From: Polaromonas sp. UBA5171 | GTDB taxonomy: Bacteria > Pseudomonadota > Gammaproteobacteria > Burkholderiales > Burkholderiaceae_C | DNA length: 25,768 nt | Assembly (NCBI GenBank): GCA_002413395.1 | Contig: DHWX01000130.1 | Coordinates: 53,396 to 79,163 of the forward strand | Reading direction: 5' to 3' | In this document: positions 1 to 7,924 of the stretch, piece by piece | Numbering within the stretch: the first letter of the stretch is position 1 | Layout of the letters: every line of letters starts with the position of its first letter | Translations under genes and position numbers: made by a program | Notes under the pieces: generated by a model | What the model was told of the DNA's origin: nothing | Seen by the model: only the letters and a program-made list of their open reading frames with translations | Database searches by the model: none

Positions 1-270
1 TTGACTGAGGACCACCCTTTCGCGCTGATTGGCCAGCACTTCGAGAATGACTTGCGCCCGATCGATCTGTCGGCTGTCGGTGAGGACCTCGACCTTGCGA
101 GTGGACTCCAGCGACCGTTTGAGCTCCACGCCCAATGGCGAGGCTTCAACCGCACCGCTGTACAGCACAGTGAACGCGAAGTTGGGTGCCTTGCGCAGCG
201 CAAAGCCGCAAGCGCTCAGGCCGACGGCCGCGCCAGAAGCCATCAGGGACAGTAGAGTGCGACGTTGCAT
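1..270 (-). CDS. lptE: LPS-assembly lipoprotein LptE (partial, C-terminus beyond window)
   Basis: LptE is the outer-membrane lipoprotein that plugs LptD and takes part in the last step of LPS export. Reading the minus strand from the ATG at 270 gives 90 codons without a stop, running off the left edge. The protein starts MQRRTLLSL, has a short hydrophobic segment and a lipobox ending LSAC, with the lipidated Cys at residue 21, followed by GFALR, typical of LptE/RlpB. An AAGG lies about 7 nt upstream of the ATG. It starts 35 bp downstream of the leuS stop on the same strand, which is the usual leuS-lptE(-holA) order in proteobacteria, so co-transcription is likely. The name rests on the lipobox, the conserved N-terminus and the neighbour; the C-terminal part cannot be checked. 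Confidence 0.88.
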   Translation of the reverse strand, partial: MQRRTLLSLMASGAAVGLSACGFALRKAPNFAFTVLYSGAVEASPLGVELKRSLESTRKVEVLTDSRQIDRAQVILEVLANQRERVVLSQ

Positions 271-305
271 CGTTGACCTTGTCTGGGTGTTCTGCTGGAG
301 TGATC

Positions 306-3041
306 TCACACCACGATATTGACCAGGCGCCCTGGTACCACGATGACCTTTTTCGCTGGCGCACCTCCAGCCTGCCTGATGAAGGCCTCTGAAGCCAGCG
401 CGGCGGTCTCAATCGCGGCCTTGTCGGCACTGGCCGGGACCGTGACCGAACCACGCAGCTTGCCATTGACCTGCAGCATCAGCTCGATTTCGTCCTGCTG
501 CAGGGCGCTGCTGTCCACTTCTGGCCAGGGTGCATCCAACAAGTCGCCGTACTGTGCGGTATAGCCCAATTCAGACCACAGCGCATGCGCCATGTGCGGT
601 GCGGCGGGGTAAAGGCAGCGCAACAGAATGCCAAAACCTTCGCGCATTGCCGCCACCGATGCGGCCGAACCCGCGCCTTTAACGTCTTCCAGCGCATTGA
701 GCAGTTTCATGCAGCCGGAGACCACCGTGTTGTACTGCATGCGCTGATAGTCGTAGTCCACCTGTCTGAGAACCGTATGAATTTCAAGCCGGAGCGCTTT
801 GGTTTCTTTATCAAAAGTGGCTGTGGCCGAATCAGAATCGGCACCCATGGCATTCAGCTTGATACCAAAATTCCAGACGCGGCGCAAGAAGCGGTAGGAG
901 CCTTCCACTCCCGCGTCATTCCATTCAAGCGTCGCCTCGGGCGGCGCGGTAAACATGGTGTACAGACGCGCGGTGTCGGCACCGTATTTTTCGATCAGGT
1001 CTTGCGGGTCCACGCCATTGTTCTTGCTTTTGCTCATGGTGCCTACGCCTTCGTAGTTCACCAACAGACCGTCCGACTTGCGCCTGGCTCCAATGATTTT
1101 GCCCGCGGCGTCATGGATGTCTTCCACTTCACCGGGCCAGAAATATTCGATCCCGCCCTTCTCACTTTTGCGCGAGTAAATATGGTTGAGCACCATGCCT
1201 TGCGTGAGCAGTTTGGTGAAGGGTTCGTCAATCTTGACAAGGCCCATGTCGCGCATGACCTTGGTCCAGAAACGCGCATACAGCAGATGCAGGATGGCAT
1301 GCTCGATGCCGCCGATATACTGATCCATCGGCATCCAGTAGTCGGCGCCTTCGGCCACCATCTTCTGCGCGTTCTTCGGGTCGCAGTAGCGCATGTAGTA
1401 CCACGATGAATCGACAAAGGTGTCCATGGTGTCGGTTTCGCGTCGCGCCGGTTTGCCGCAGGTCGGGCAGGTCACGCCCGCGTGAAAGCCTTCATGCTTG
1501 TGCAACGGGTTGCCTGAACCATCTGGCACGCAGTCCAGCGGCAGTACTACGGGCAGGTCTTTTTCAGGCACCGGCACTGCTCCATGTTCCTCGCAGTGAA
1601 TGATGGGGATCGGCGTGCCCCAATAGCGCTGACGGCTCACGCCCCAGTCGCGCAGGCGCCAGGTGGTTTTTTTCTCGCCCAGGCCCTTGGCGGACAGGTC
1701 GGCGGCGACTGCATCGACGCAGGCTTTGAAGCTCAAGCCGTCATATTTGCCGGAGTTAATCGTGACCGATGTCTTCTTGTCTGCGTACCACTCCTGCCAC
1801 TTTTGGTTAGTGAATGCGAAGTCGGGCTCAATTGCCTCCAGCCAGCCAGCTGAATGTTCTTGAGAAATTGGATCGTTGGGCGCATTGTTTAGTGCAATGT
1901 TTCGTTCTTTCAACAACGCCTTGTCAGCGGCTTGTACAACTTGCTTGATCTCAATGCCGTATTTGTTAGCAAACGCAAAGTCGCGCTCATCGTGCGCAGG
2001 CACGCCCATGACAGCGCCGTCTCCATAACTCATGAGCACGTAGTTGCCGACCCAGACTTCCACCTTGTCGCCGGTCAGCGGGTGCGTCACGAAAAGCCCG
2101 GTGCGCTCGCCTTTCTTCTCCTGTGTGGCAAGTTCGGCTTCGGTGGTCCCGCCGGACTTGCATTCTTCAATGAATGCTGCGAGTTCGGGGTTCGACGTGG
2201 CCGCATGCAGCGCCAGCGGGTGCTCGGGCGCCACAGCGCAGAAGGTCACGCCCATGATGGTGTCGGCGCGCGTGGTGAAAACGCACATTTTGCCGTCACC
2301 GATCAGGGTACCTGAAGCATCCCGGATGTCATGCGGAAAGGCAAAGCGCACGCCTTCGCTTTTGCCGATCCAGTTTTCCTGCATCAGCTTGACGCGCTCG
2401 GGCCAGCCCGGAAGTTTGTTGCTGACGCTGTCGAGCAGCTCTTCGGCGTAGTCAGTGATCTTCAGGTAATAACCGGGAATCTCGCGCTTTTCCACGATAG
2501 CACCGGTGCGCCAGCCCTTGCCGTCGATCACCTGCTCATTGGCCAGCACGGTCTGGTCCACCGGATCCCAGTTCACGACCTGGGTCTTGCGGTAGGCAAT
2601 GCCTTTTCCCAGCATCTTCAAAAACAGCCACTGGTTCCACTTGTAATAGCTCGGGTCGCAGGTCGCTACCTCGCGGCTCCAGTCGATGGCCAGCCCCATC
2701 GCCTGCATCTGTTTTTTCATGTAGGCGATGTTCTCGTAGGTCCACTTGGCAGGCGGCACGCCGTTTTTCAGCGCGGCATTTTCCGCGGGCAGGCCGAACG
2801 CGTCCCAGCCCATGGGCATGAGCACGTTATAGCCCTTCATGCGCAAATAGCGCGCAAGCATGTCGTTGATGGTGTAGTTGCGCACATGGCCCATGTGCAG
2901 CTTGCCACTGGGGTAGGGCAGCATCGAACAGGCGTAATACTTTTCACGCTTTGCGTCTTCGCTCACGCGGTAGGCATCGGTAGCGGCCCAGTGGGTTTGG
3001 GCGCTGCGTTCAACGTCAAGGTGGTTGTATTTGTCTTGCAT
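306..3041 (-). CDS. leuS: Leucine--tRNA ligase
   Basis: Cytoplasmic class I aminoacyl-tRNA synthetase that charges tRNA-Leu. The class I HIGH motif appears as HMGH (residues 49-52, in PYPSGKLHMGH) and KMSKS as TMSKS (in GVGTMSKSKNNG). The CP1 editing domain shows TTRADTIMG and GVPAHDERD with its conserved Asp. A zinc-type CPTCG precedes RETDTMDTFVDSSWYYMRY. The protein is 911 aa, slightly longer than E. coli LeuS (about 860). I start it at the ATG at 3041 (MQDKYNHLDVERSAQ), because LeuS proteins begin near this point; an in-frame start at 3104 would add 21 non-family residues. No strong Shine-Dalgarno is visible. It lies 93 bp downstream of exbD and 35 bp upstream of lptE, all on the minus strand. 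Confidence 0.97.
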   Translation of the reverse strand: MQDKYNHLDVERSAQTHWAATDAYRVSEDAKREKYYACSMLPYPSGKLHMGHVRNYTINDMLARYLRMKGYNVLMPMGWDAFGLPAENAALKNGVPPAKWTYENIAYMKKQMQAMGLAIDWSREVATCDPSYYKWNQWLFLKMLGKGIAYRKTQVVNWDPVDQTVLANEQVIDGKGWRTGAIVEKREIPGYYLKITDYAEELLDSVSNKLPGWPERVKLMQENWIGKSEGVRFAFPHDIRDASGTLIGDGKMCVFTTRADTIMGVTFCAVAPEHPLALHAATSNPELAAFIEECKSGGTTEAELATQEKKGERTGLFVTHPLTGDKVEVWVGNYVLMSYGDGAVMGVPAHDERDFAFANKYGIEIKQVVQAADKALLKERNIALNNAPNDPISQEHSAGWLEAIEPDFAFTNQKWQEWYADKKTSVTINSGKYDGLSFKACVDAVAADLSAKGLGEKKTTWRLRDWGVSRQRYWGTPIPIIHCEEHGAVPVPEKDLPVVLPLDCVPDGSGNPLHKHEGFHAGVTCPTCGKPARRETDTMDTFVDSSWYYMRYCDPKNAQKMVAEGADYWMPMDQYIGGIEHAILHLLYARFWTKVMRDMGLVKIDEPFTKLLTQGMVLNHIYSRKSEKGGIEYFWPGEVEDIHDAAGKIIGARRKSDGLLVNYEGVGTMSKSKNNGVDPQDLIEKYGADTARLYTMFTAPPEATLEWNDAGVEGSYRFLRRVWNFGIKLNAMGADSDSATATFDKETKALRLEIHTVLRQVDYDYQRMQYNTVVSGCMKLLNALEDVKGAGSAASVAAMREGFGILLRCLYPAAPHMAHALWSELGYTAQYGDLLDAPWPEVDSSALQQDEIELMLQVNGKLRGSVTVPASADKAAIETAALASEAFIRQAGGAPAKKVIVVPGRLVNIVV

Positions 3042-3134
3042 GAAAAATTCTGGAAACCGGAAAATCCCGAAAACACGAGCCGGGCGGCCGAAGCCGCAAA
3101 CCACTGATTTTAGAGGCTGGACGCGCCGCCCCCG

Positions 3135-3581
3135 TCAGCGCCCCACCAGGGGTGCGCCCGCGGCGGCTGGAGCTGGCTCGGCGACAAAGCCAATCCGGCT
3201 CAAGCCGGCTTTTTGCGCCACGCCCATGATGGCAACAACTTTGCCGTAGGGCACGGCCTCGTCAGCCCGCAACTGGACTTCGGTATCAGGGTTTTGGGCC
3301 GCTGCATGTGCCAGATCAAGCGCCAGCTCATCAGGCTTGCGCGGCTTGTCATTGAGGAAGGTCTGGCCCGATTGATCGACCACCAGCGTCACGAAGGTGG
3401 GTACATTACCGGGCCTGGCCGCGTCAGTTTTGGGCAGATCGAGCCGGATGGCGCTGCCCAGCAAGGGGGCGGTGATGATGAAAATAACCACCAGCACCAG
3501 CATCACATCGACCAGTGGCGTGACATTGATCTCGCTCATGGGTTGCGGGCCGGGCGTGCGTTCCAGGCGGCCAAAACTCAT
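3135..3581 (-). CDS. exbD: Biopolymer transport protein ExbD/TolR family
   Basis: Inner-membrane proton-channel partner of ExbB that energises TonB-dependent outer-membrane uptake (or, in the TolR role, the Tol system). The 149-aa protein has a short cytoplasmic N-terminus, then SEINVTPLVDVMLVL with the conserved membrane Asp at residue 25, one TM helix (about 24-43) and a periplasmic domain. The ATG at 3581 overlaps the exbB stop in an ATGA arrangement, which fixes this start over the in-frame one at 3647 and suggests translational coupling. The C-terminus ends in an Ala/Pro-rich tail. No tonB or tolA is present in the window, so the ExbD rather than TolR assignment rests on the dapB-exbB-exbD-leuS neighbourhood and is an inference. 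Confidence 0.92.
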   Translation of the reverse strand: MSFGRLERTPGPQPMSEINVTPLVDVMLVLVVIFIITAPLLGSAIRLDLPKTDAARPGNVPTFVTLVVDQSGQTFLNDKPRKPDELALDLAHAAAQNPDTEVQLRADEAVPYGKVVAIMGVAQKAGLSRIGFVAEPAPAAAGAPLVGR

Positions 3582-4324
3582 CGTGATATGTCCGGCATGG
3601 ATGCGGGAGCCGCCAGATCTTCCGCTGGACGCGCTGCCGAACGACAAACAGCCCCTTCGGGGGGCAGCGCGGTTCGTGAAGCGATCAGTGTGGGGGCCAA
3701 TAACTCGCGCAAATCGCGTGCAAAACCTTCCAGATCGGCCTCAATGCGGCCCACAAAACGGCCAAAGATGTTGAAAGCGAGCACGGCTGGTATCGCCACT
3801 GCCAGACCGGCTGCGGTCATGACCAGAGCTTCGCCAACCGGGCCGGAGACCTTGTCAATGGTAATCTGGCCGGCCAGGGCAATGCCCTTGAGAGCATGGT
3901 AAATGCCCCAGACCGTGCCCAGCAAACCGACGAAGGGCGCGGTAGCTCCGACAGTGGCCAGCAGGACCTGGCCGAACTGGAGCTTGTGCAGCACCGCGTG
4001 CAGGGCATTGCGCAGCACGCGGGTGAGCTGCTGGGTCTCGTCGCCGGCAAATGCGAGCGTGCCGTTAGCTTCGAAACGGGTCGCGGCAATCAGGGGCAGG
4101 ACCAGCGCATCGCGGTCAAATGCAGTAACCTTTTGTAGCCCTTCATCCACCGATGCCGCCTGCCAGAACCCAGCAATGCTGCGCGCCACATCGCCCACGG
4201 CACGCTGCAGCAGCCAGGTCTTCCATAAAATCACCACCCAACTGGCCACCGACATAGCCAGCAACAACACCGCAACCGTCTTGCTGAGCGCATCGCCTTG
4301 CGTTATGAGTGCCCAAAGATTCAC
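3578..4324 (-). CDS. exbB: MotA/TolQ/ExbB proton channel family protein
   Basis: Membrane proton-channel subunit that works with ExbD to drive TonB. The 248-aa protein has a first TM helix near residues 15-35 (TVAVLLLAMSVASWVVILW), a cytoplasmic domain, and the two family helices around LLATVGATAPFVGLLGTVWGI and GEALVMTAAGLAVAIPAVLAF. The TAPFVGLLGTVWGI and EALVMTAAGL segments are hallmark ExbB/TolQ motifs. The start is a GTG at 4324, seven bases after the dapB stop; no ATG fits better. The last codons overlap exbD by four bases. The C-terminal 35 residues are Ala/Pro-rich and look poorly conserved. Confidence 0.93.
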   Translation of the reverse strand: MNLWALITQGDALSKTVAVLLLAMSVASWVVILWKTWLLQRAVGDVARSIAGFWQAASVDEGLQKVTAFDRDALVLPLIAATRFEANGTLAFAGDETQQLTRVLRNALHAVLHKLQFGQVLLATVGATAPFVGLLGTVWGIYHALKGIALAGQITIDKVSGPVGEALVMTAAGLAVAIPAVLAFNIFGRFVGRIEADLEGFARDLRELLAPTLIASRTALPPEGAVCRSAARPAEDLAAPASMPDISR

Positions 4325-4331
4325 TGGCGGG

Positions 4332-5171
4332 TCACTTCAGGTGGAGCACATCGAACATGTCAAAAAGGCCGGTGGCGTGCCCATCAAGAAAACGCGCGGC
4401 GCGCAAACTGCCTTGGGCGTAGGTGGCGCGGCTTGATGACTTGTGGGTAATCTCGATGCGCTCGCCGATACCGGCAAACAGCACGGTGTGGTCGCCCACG
4501 ATGTCGCCGCCACGAATGCTGGCAAAGCCAATGCTGGATGGATCACGCTCGCCGGTAATTCCTTCGCGCCCATAAACGGCGCAGTCTTTCAGATCGCGGC
4601 CCAGCGCAGCGGCAATCACTTCGCCCATCTTGAGCGCCGTACCCGAGGGCGCATCGACCTTGTGGCGATGGTGCGCTTCGATGATTTCTATGTCGTAGCC
4701 GGTGGACAGCGCCTTGGCGGCCATCTCCAGCAGCTTGAGCGTAACGTTCACGCCCACGCTCATGTTGGGGGCCATCACGATGGCGATGTCGTGGGCGGCG
4801 GCGGCGATCTGGGCTTTCTGCGCCCCTGAAAAGCCGGTCGTGCCAACCACCATCTTGACGCCCAGCTCACGACAAACGGCCAAATGGGCCAGGGTGCCCT
4901 CAGGCCGGGTGAAGTCGATCAGCACGCGGGAATTTTTGAGCCCCTGACGAATGTCTGAATGAATAAGAACACCGCTGGAGCGCCCGGAAAACGCGGCGGC
5001 GTCCAGGCCAACTGCCGGGCTGGCAGCCACATCAAGCGCACCCGTCAACAGACAGTCGGTGCAGGTGCTCAACGCTTCAATCAGCATCTGGCCCATGCGG
5101 CCGCTGGCACCAGCCACCGCGATTCGATGCTGCGCCAGCGGTGCCACGCCTTCCATCATGCCGCCGCTCAC
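4332..5171 (-). CDS. dapB: 4-hydroxy-tetrahydrodipicolinate reductase
   Basis: Cytosolic NAD(P)H-dependent reductase of the diaminopimelate/lysine pathway, supplying a peptidoglycan precursor. The nucleotide-binding loop GASGRMG is at residues 21-27, followed by DFTRPEGTLAHL and the catalytic/substrate motif HHRHKVDAPSGTA (HHRHK at 167-171). The length of 279 aa matches the family (E. coli 273). The longest form starts with GTG at 5171, overlapping the bamE TGA by three bases (GTGA); ATGs at 5159 and 5156 are alternatives that would remove four or five residues, and the sequence does not decide between them. It is embedded in the bamE-dapB-exbB-exbD run. Confidence 0.97.
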   Translation of the reverse strand: MSGGMMEGVAPLAQHRIAVAGASGRMGQMLIEALSTCTDCLLTGALDVAASPAVGLDAAAFSGRSSGVLIHSDIRQGLKNSRVLIDFTRPEGTLAHLAVCRELGVKMVVGTTGFSGAQKAQIAAAAHDIAIVMAPNMSVGVNVTLKLLEMAAKALSTGYDIEIIEAHHRHKVDAPSGTALKMGEVIAAALGRDLKDCAVYGREGITGERDPSSIGFASIRGGDIVGDHTVLFAGIGERIEITHKSSSRATYAQGSLRAARFLDGHATGLFDMFDVLHLK

Positions 5172-5761
5172 TGTTTCGGGCTCTCGAGCGGCGGATACAC
5201 CGTGGTCTGCGCACCGGCTGACACGCCAGGCGCGGCAGCAACGCCGCTTGGCTCCGTCGGGGTGGCGGCAGACTTTTCGGCGGCGGCCTTGAGCTGCTCT
5301 TCGGTCGCTTGCAGAACCGGCACTTTCCCAAAATTGCGTCTGGTGTCCAGCTTGGCGATGAATTCCTGTTCGCTTGGCATTGTGTCGCCCTCGAAACGCT
5401 CCAACTGGTCACCTTTGAAAAACACTGTGTACCTGAACGACTGGGATTCGACGCCCTGCCGCTTCAGGGTAAAAACATAATCCCAGCGATCGGCGTGAAA
5501 CAGGCTGGCCATCAGGGGCGTGCCGAGGAGCGCCTTGACCTGCGCGCGCGTCATGCCAGGCCGGAGTTGCTCGACCTGCTCCTTGGAGACGAAATTACCC
5601 TGGATAATATCCATCTTGTAGGGGGTAATCCAGTTCACCGGGTTGACTGCGCTGCTGCTCAGGCCGCTGGTCATGCCCTGCAGGCTGCTACAGGACGCCA
5701 GCACCGTACAGATTGTGACGATGAACGCGGTTTGGACGCGGTAGCGGAGATTTGCAGACAT
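5168..5761 (-). CDS. bamE: Outer membrane protein assembly factor BamE (SmpA/OmlA)
   Basis: Small lipoprotein of the BAM complex that inserts beta-barrel proteins into the outer membrane. An N-terminal signal segment (about residues 9-23) ends in the lipobox LASC, lipidated at Cys24. The BamE/SmpA fold is marked by YKMDIIQGNFVSKEQVEQL, PGMTRAQVKALLGTP and WDYVFTLKR. At 197 aa it is longer than E. coli BamE (113), owing to an Ala/Pro/Thr-rich tail after about residue 145, which is common in betaproteobacteria. It is divergent from fur, a conserved arrangement known from Pseudomonas omlA-fur. It is probably the first gene of the dapB-exbBD-leuS-lptE run. Confidence 0.95.
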   Translation of the reverse strand: MSANLRYRVQTAFIVTICTVLASCSSLQGMTSGLSSSAVNPVNWITPYKMDIIQGNFVSKEQVEQLRPGMTRAQVKALLGTPLMASLFHADRWDYVFTLKRQGVESQSFRYTVFFKGDQLERFEGDTMPSEQEFIAKLDTRRNFGKVPVLQATEEQLKAAAEKSAATPTEPSGVAAAPGVSAGAQTTVYPPLESPKQ

Positions 5762-5788
5762 GGCAGGCGTGGTGGGTTATGGCGTGGC

Positions 5789-5807
5789 GATATGATTGAT
5801 CATTGTA
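5789..5807. promoter_or_regulatory. Candidate Fur box in the bamE/fur intergenic region
   Basis: The 19-bp stretch beginning GATATGATTGATCATTG matches 12 of 19 positions of the classic Fur consensus, the matches lying mainly in the right half. It includes the reverse complement of TACAAT (5802-5807), a good -10 hexamer for bamE, so a bound regulator could affect both divergent genes. No strong -35 hexamer is seen. Counted by eye; tentative. Confidence 0.3.
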
Positions 5808-5878
5808 GCGGCTGGAGAAGTTCAGACCAGAACCTGCCTGCGTGCGGCGACACCGCATTTCCCCCCTAAAGAGATTTT

Positions 5879-6337
5879 ATGAGCAACATTGAAGAGTTGA
5901 AAAGCACCGGCCTCAAGGCAACCTTGCCGCGTCTGAAGATCCTCGAGATTTTTCAGGTCGGCAAACAACGCCACATGACGGCGGAAGACGTGTTCCGGAT
6001 ACTGCTGGAAGAGCGCTCGGATATCGGGTTGGCTACCGTGTACCGGGTATTGACGCAATTTGAACAGGCGGGCCTGCTCAACCGCAGCAATTTCGAGTCG
6101 GGTAAGGCCGTGTACGAGATCAACGAAGGCCAGCACCACGACCACCTGGTGTGCCTGGACTGCGGCAAGGTCGAGGAGTTCTACGACGCCGAAATTGAAA
6201 AGCGCCAGCACGCAGTGGCCAAAACCAAGGGATTTGAGATCGCCGATCATGCGCTGTCGATCTACGCCAATTGCACCCGGGACAACTGCCCCAACCGGGG
6301 GGGGCAAGCGCTGCCCGTGCGACATCATCATTCCTGA
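5879..6337 (+). CDS. fur: Ferric uptake regulator Fur
   Basis: Fe2+-responsive DNA-binding repressor controlling iron uptake. The 152-aa protein has a winged-helix N-terminus (LKATLPRLKILEIF, HMTAEDVFRILLEE, IGLATVYRVLTQFEQAGL) and the metal-binding C-terminal domain: HHDH at 86-89, structural-zinc cysteines C92/C95 (CLDC) and a second pair C132/C137 (CTRDNC). AAAGAG lies 5 nt before the ATG. An eight-G tract at 6297-6304 sits in frame just before the C-terminal tail ending VRHHHS; it keeps the reading frame here but is slip-prone. It is divergent from bamE and convergent with hprK, separated from it by 83 bp. Confidence 0.97.
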   Translation: MSNIEELKSTGLKATLPRLKILEIFQVGKQRHMTAEDVFRILLEERSDIGLATVYRVLTQFEQAGLLNRSNFESGKAVYEINEGQHHDHLVCLDCGKVEEFYDAEIEKRQHAVAKTKGFEIADHALSIYANCTRDNCPNRGGQALPVRHHHS

Positions 6338-6386
6338 GTTTTCAAAAACAAAGCAGACCCGAACCCTGGCAATGCGGACGTCAACA

Positions 6387-6398
6387 GCTATTAATAGC
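6387..6398. repeat. Perfect 12-bp palindrome between fur and hprK
   Basis: GCTATTAATAGC is a perfect palindrome in the 83-bp convergent gap between fur and hprK. A related imperfect copy (GCTATTTATTTAGTAGC) occurs upstream of pntA at about 15841-15857. Short GCTAT...ATAGC palindromes are, to my knowledge, frequent between genes in Comamonadaceae. No T-run follows, so an intrinsic-terminator role is not supported. Confidence 0.45.
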
Positions 6399-6420
6399 AT
6401 GCCGCGAGACCAAAAACCGT

Positions 6421-7371
6421 TCAGTCGTCCTGCTCCATCGCCTTGCGGTGACGCTCAACAAATTCCTGGTAAGTGTTGATGCCGCGCAACTGCAGGATGG
6501 CGTTGCGCACCGCCGCTTCGACCAGCACGGCGATATTGCGGCCCGCCACCACCTGAATGATGACCTTGCGCACAGGAATGCCCAGTACGTCTTGCGTCAG
6601 TGGCTCATAGGGAATGCGTTCATAGTCGCGTTCCAGGGTTTCGCGCCGCACCAGATGCACGATGAGCTTGAGCCGCATCTTGCGGCGCACCGACGTCTCG
6701 CCAAAGATGGCCTTAATGTCGAGCAGGCCGATACCGCGCACCTCAAGCAGGTTTTTCAGTAATTCAGGGCAATGTCCTTCAATCGTGGTCTGGTTGATGC
6801 GGTCCAGGTCCACCGCATCATCAGCCACCAGGCCGTGCCCGCGTGAAATCAGCTCCAGCCCCAGCTCGCTTTTACCCAGCCCCGACTCGCCCGTGATCAT
6901 CACCCCCATGCCCAGAATGTCCATGAACACGCCATGCATCGAGGTGCGGTCAGCAAAATGCTTGGACAAATAGGCTCGCAGCACGTCAATCACAAACGCG
7001 GCCGACTCGGGCGTGGCAAACATGGGCAGTTGCGCACGCTCGCACATCTTCAGCAGCGTGTCGGGGGCGATCTGGCCGTCGGCCACCACCAGTACCGGCG
7101 GTTCCAGCGTGACAATTCGCGAGACGCGCCGCGCACAATCCTCGGGACTGGCATTGGTCAGATAGGCAACTTCCCGCTCGCCCAGAATCTGTACGCGGTA
7201 AGGATGTATGTAGTTCAGGTAGCCCACCAGATCGGCCCCGGAGCGCGCCGCACGCACAGCGACTTCATCAAAACGGCGCTCGGACGCCCCCAAGCCGGCG
7301 ACCCACTCCCACTTCAGGGCGGCACGGTGGTCTTCAAACAAAACGTCAGCGCTGACAACGGTGGGCTTCAT
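6421..7371 (-). CDS. hprK: HPr kinase/phosphorylase
   Basis: Bifunctional serine kinase/phosphorylase acting on HPr-like PTS phosphocarrier proteins; in proteobacteria it generally belongs to the regulatory nitrogen PTS. The N-terminal domain spans about residues 1-135, followed by HGVFMDI, a Walker A GESGLGKS at 161-168, DDAVDLDRI, EVRGIGLLDI and the C-terminal GIPVRKVIIQVVAGRNIAVLVE signature that follows the HPrK/P capping region. The length of 316 aa matches the family. It starts at the ATG at 7371, 21 bp downstream of ptsN on the same strand, so the two are probably co-transcribed. No ptsH, ptsI or rapZ is seen in the window. Confidence 0.97.
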   Translation of the reverse strand: MKPTVVSADVLFEDHRAALKWEWVAGLGASERRFDEVAVRAARSGADLVGYLNYIHPYRVQILGEREVAYLTNASPEDCARRVSRIVTLEPPVLVVADGQIAPDTLLKMCERAQLPMFATPESAAFVIDVLRAYLSKHFADRTSMHGVFMDILGMGVMITGESGLGKSELGLELISRGHGLVADDAVDLDRINQTTIEGHCPELLKNLLEVRGIGLLDIKAIFGETSVRRKMRLKLIVHLVRRETLERDYERIPYEPLTQDVLGIPVRKVIIQVVAGRNIAVLVEAAVRNAILQLRGINTYQEFVERHRKAMEQDD

Positions 7372-7392
7372 GCGGCCTGTTATTCGTACGGA

Positions 7393-7869
7393 TCAGGAGT
7401 TGCTAACTTCGTGAACAGATTGCCAGTTGGCAATCAGGTCGTGCAGCGCCACCGCATCGGTGCTGGTTTTGAGCTGCTCACGCAGCGCACTGTCACTGAG
7501 GAGTTCGGCAATTTCGGAGAGGATCTCCAGGTGTTTTTGCGTAGCCGCTTCGGGAACCAGCAGAAAAATCAGCAGAGTCACCGATTGCTCATCCGGCGCG
7601 TCGAAGCCAATCGACGATTGCAGCAGCAACACCGCCGCCATCGGGGTTTTCAGCCCCTTGATACGGCCATGCGGAATGGCCACCCCATGACCCAGACCGG
7701 TCGAGCCCAGGCGCTCACGCGCAAACAGGCTGTCGGCGATCAAGGCGCGGTTCAGGCCATGCTGATTTTCAAACAACAGGCCAGCTTCTTCAAAAGCACG
7801 CTTTTTGCTGGTCGCTTCGACGCCGACCAGCACTTGGGAGAGGGGCAAAATTTGCGAAAGACGGTTCAT
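7393..7869 (-). CDS. ptsN: PTS IIA-like nitrogen regulatory protein PtsN (EIIA-Ntr)
   Basis: Phosphoryl acceptor at the end of the nitrogen PTS relay (EI-Ntr, NPr, EIIA-Ntr), which regulates potassium, nitrogen and stress functions rather than sugar transport. The 158-aa PTS_IIA type-2 fold includes LGHGVAIPHGRI with the phosphorylated His at residue 67 and a C-terminal helix LHDLIANWQSVHEV. The start at 7869 has no obvious Shine-Dalgarno. It lies immediately upstream of hprK; a hairpin terminator and a candidate promoter lie between it and hpf. Confidence 0.95.
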   Translation of the reverse strand: MNRLSQILPLSQVLVGVEATSKKRAFEEAGLLFENQHGLNRALIADSLFARERLGSTGLGHGVAIPHGRIKGLKTPMAAVLLLQSSIGFDAPDEQSVTLLIFLLVPEAATQKHLEILSEIAELLSDSALREQLKTSTDAVALHDLIANWQSVHEVSNS

Positions 7870-7889
7870 AACAATCTTGGAGTCGCCAA

Positions 7890-7917
7890 ATTATGCACTT
7901 TGCAGCGAGCGTGACGA
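7890..7917 (-). promoter_or_regulatory. Candidate promoter for ptsN-hprK
   Basis: On the minus strand a TCGTCA (4 of 6 to the -35 consensus) is followed after 16 bp by CATAAT (5 of 6 to the -10), ending about 20 bp before the ptsN ATG. It lies just downstream of the hpf terminator hairpin, which makes independent ptsN-hprK transcription plausible. Assigned by eye. Confidence 0.4.
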
Positions 7918-7924
7918 AAAAATG

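Noticed and set aside
585..1409. Long open frame on the plus strand opposite leuS
   Set aside because: It is the antisense shadow of a clearly conserved leuS; its composition is His/Val/Arg-rich and matches no family.
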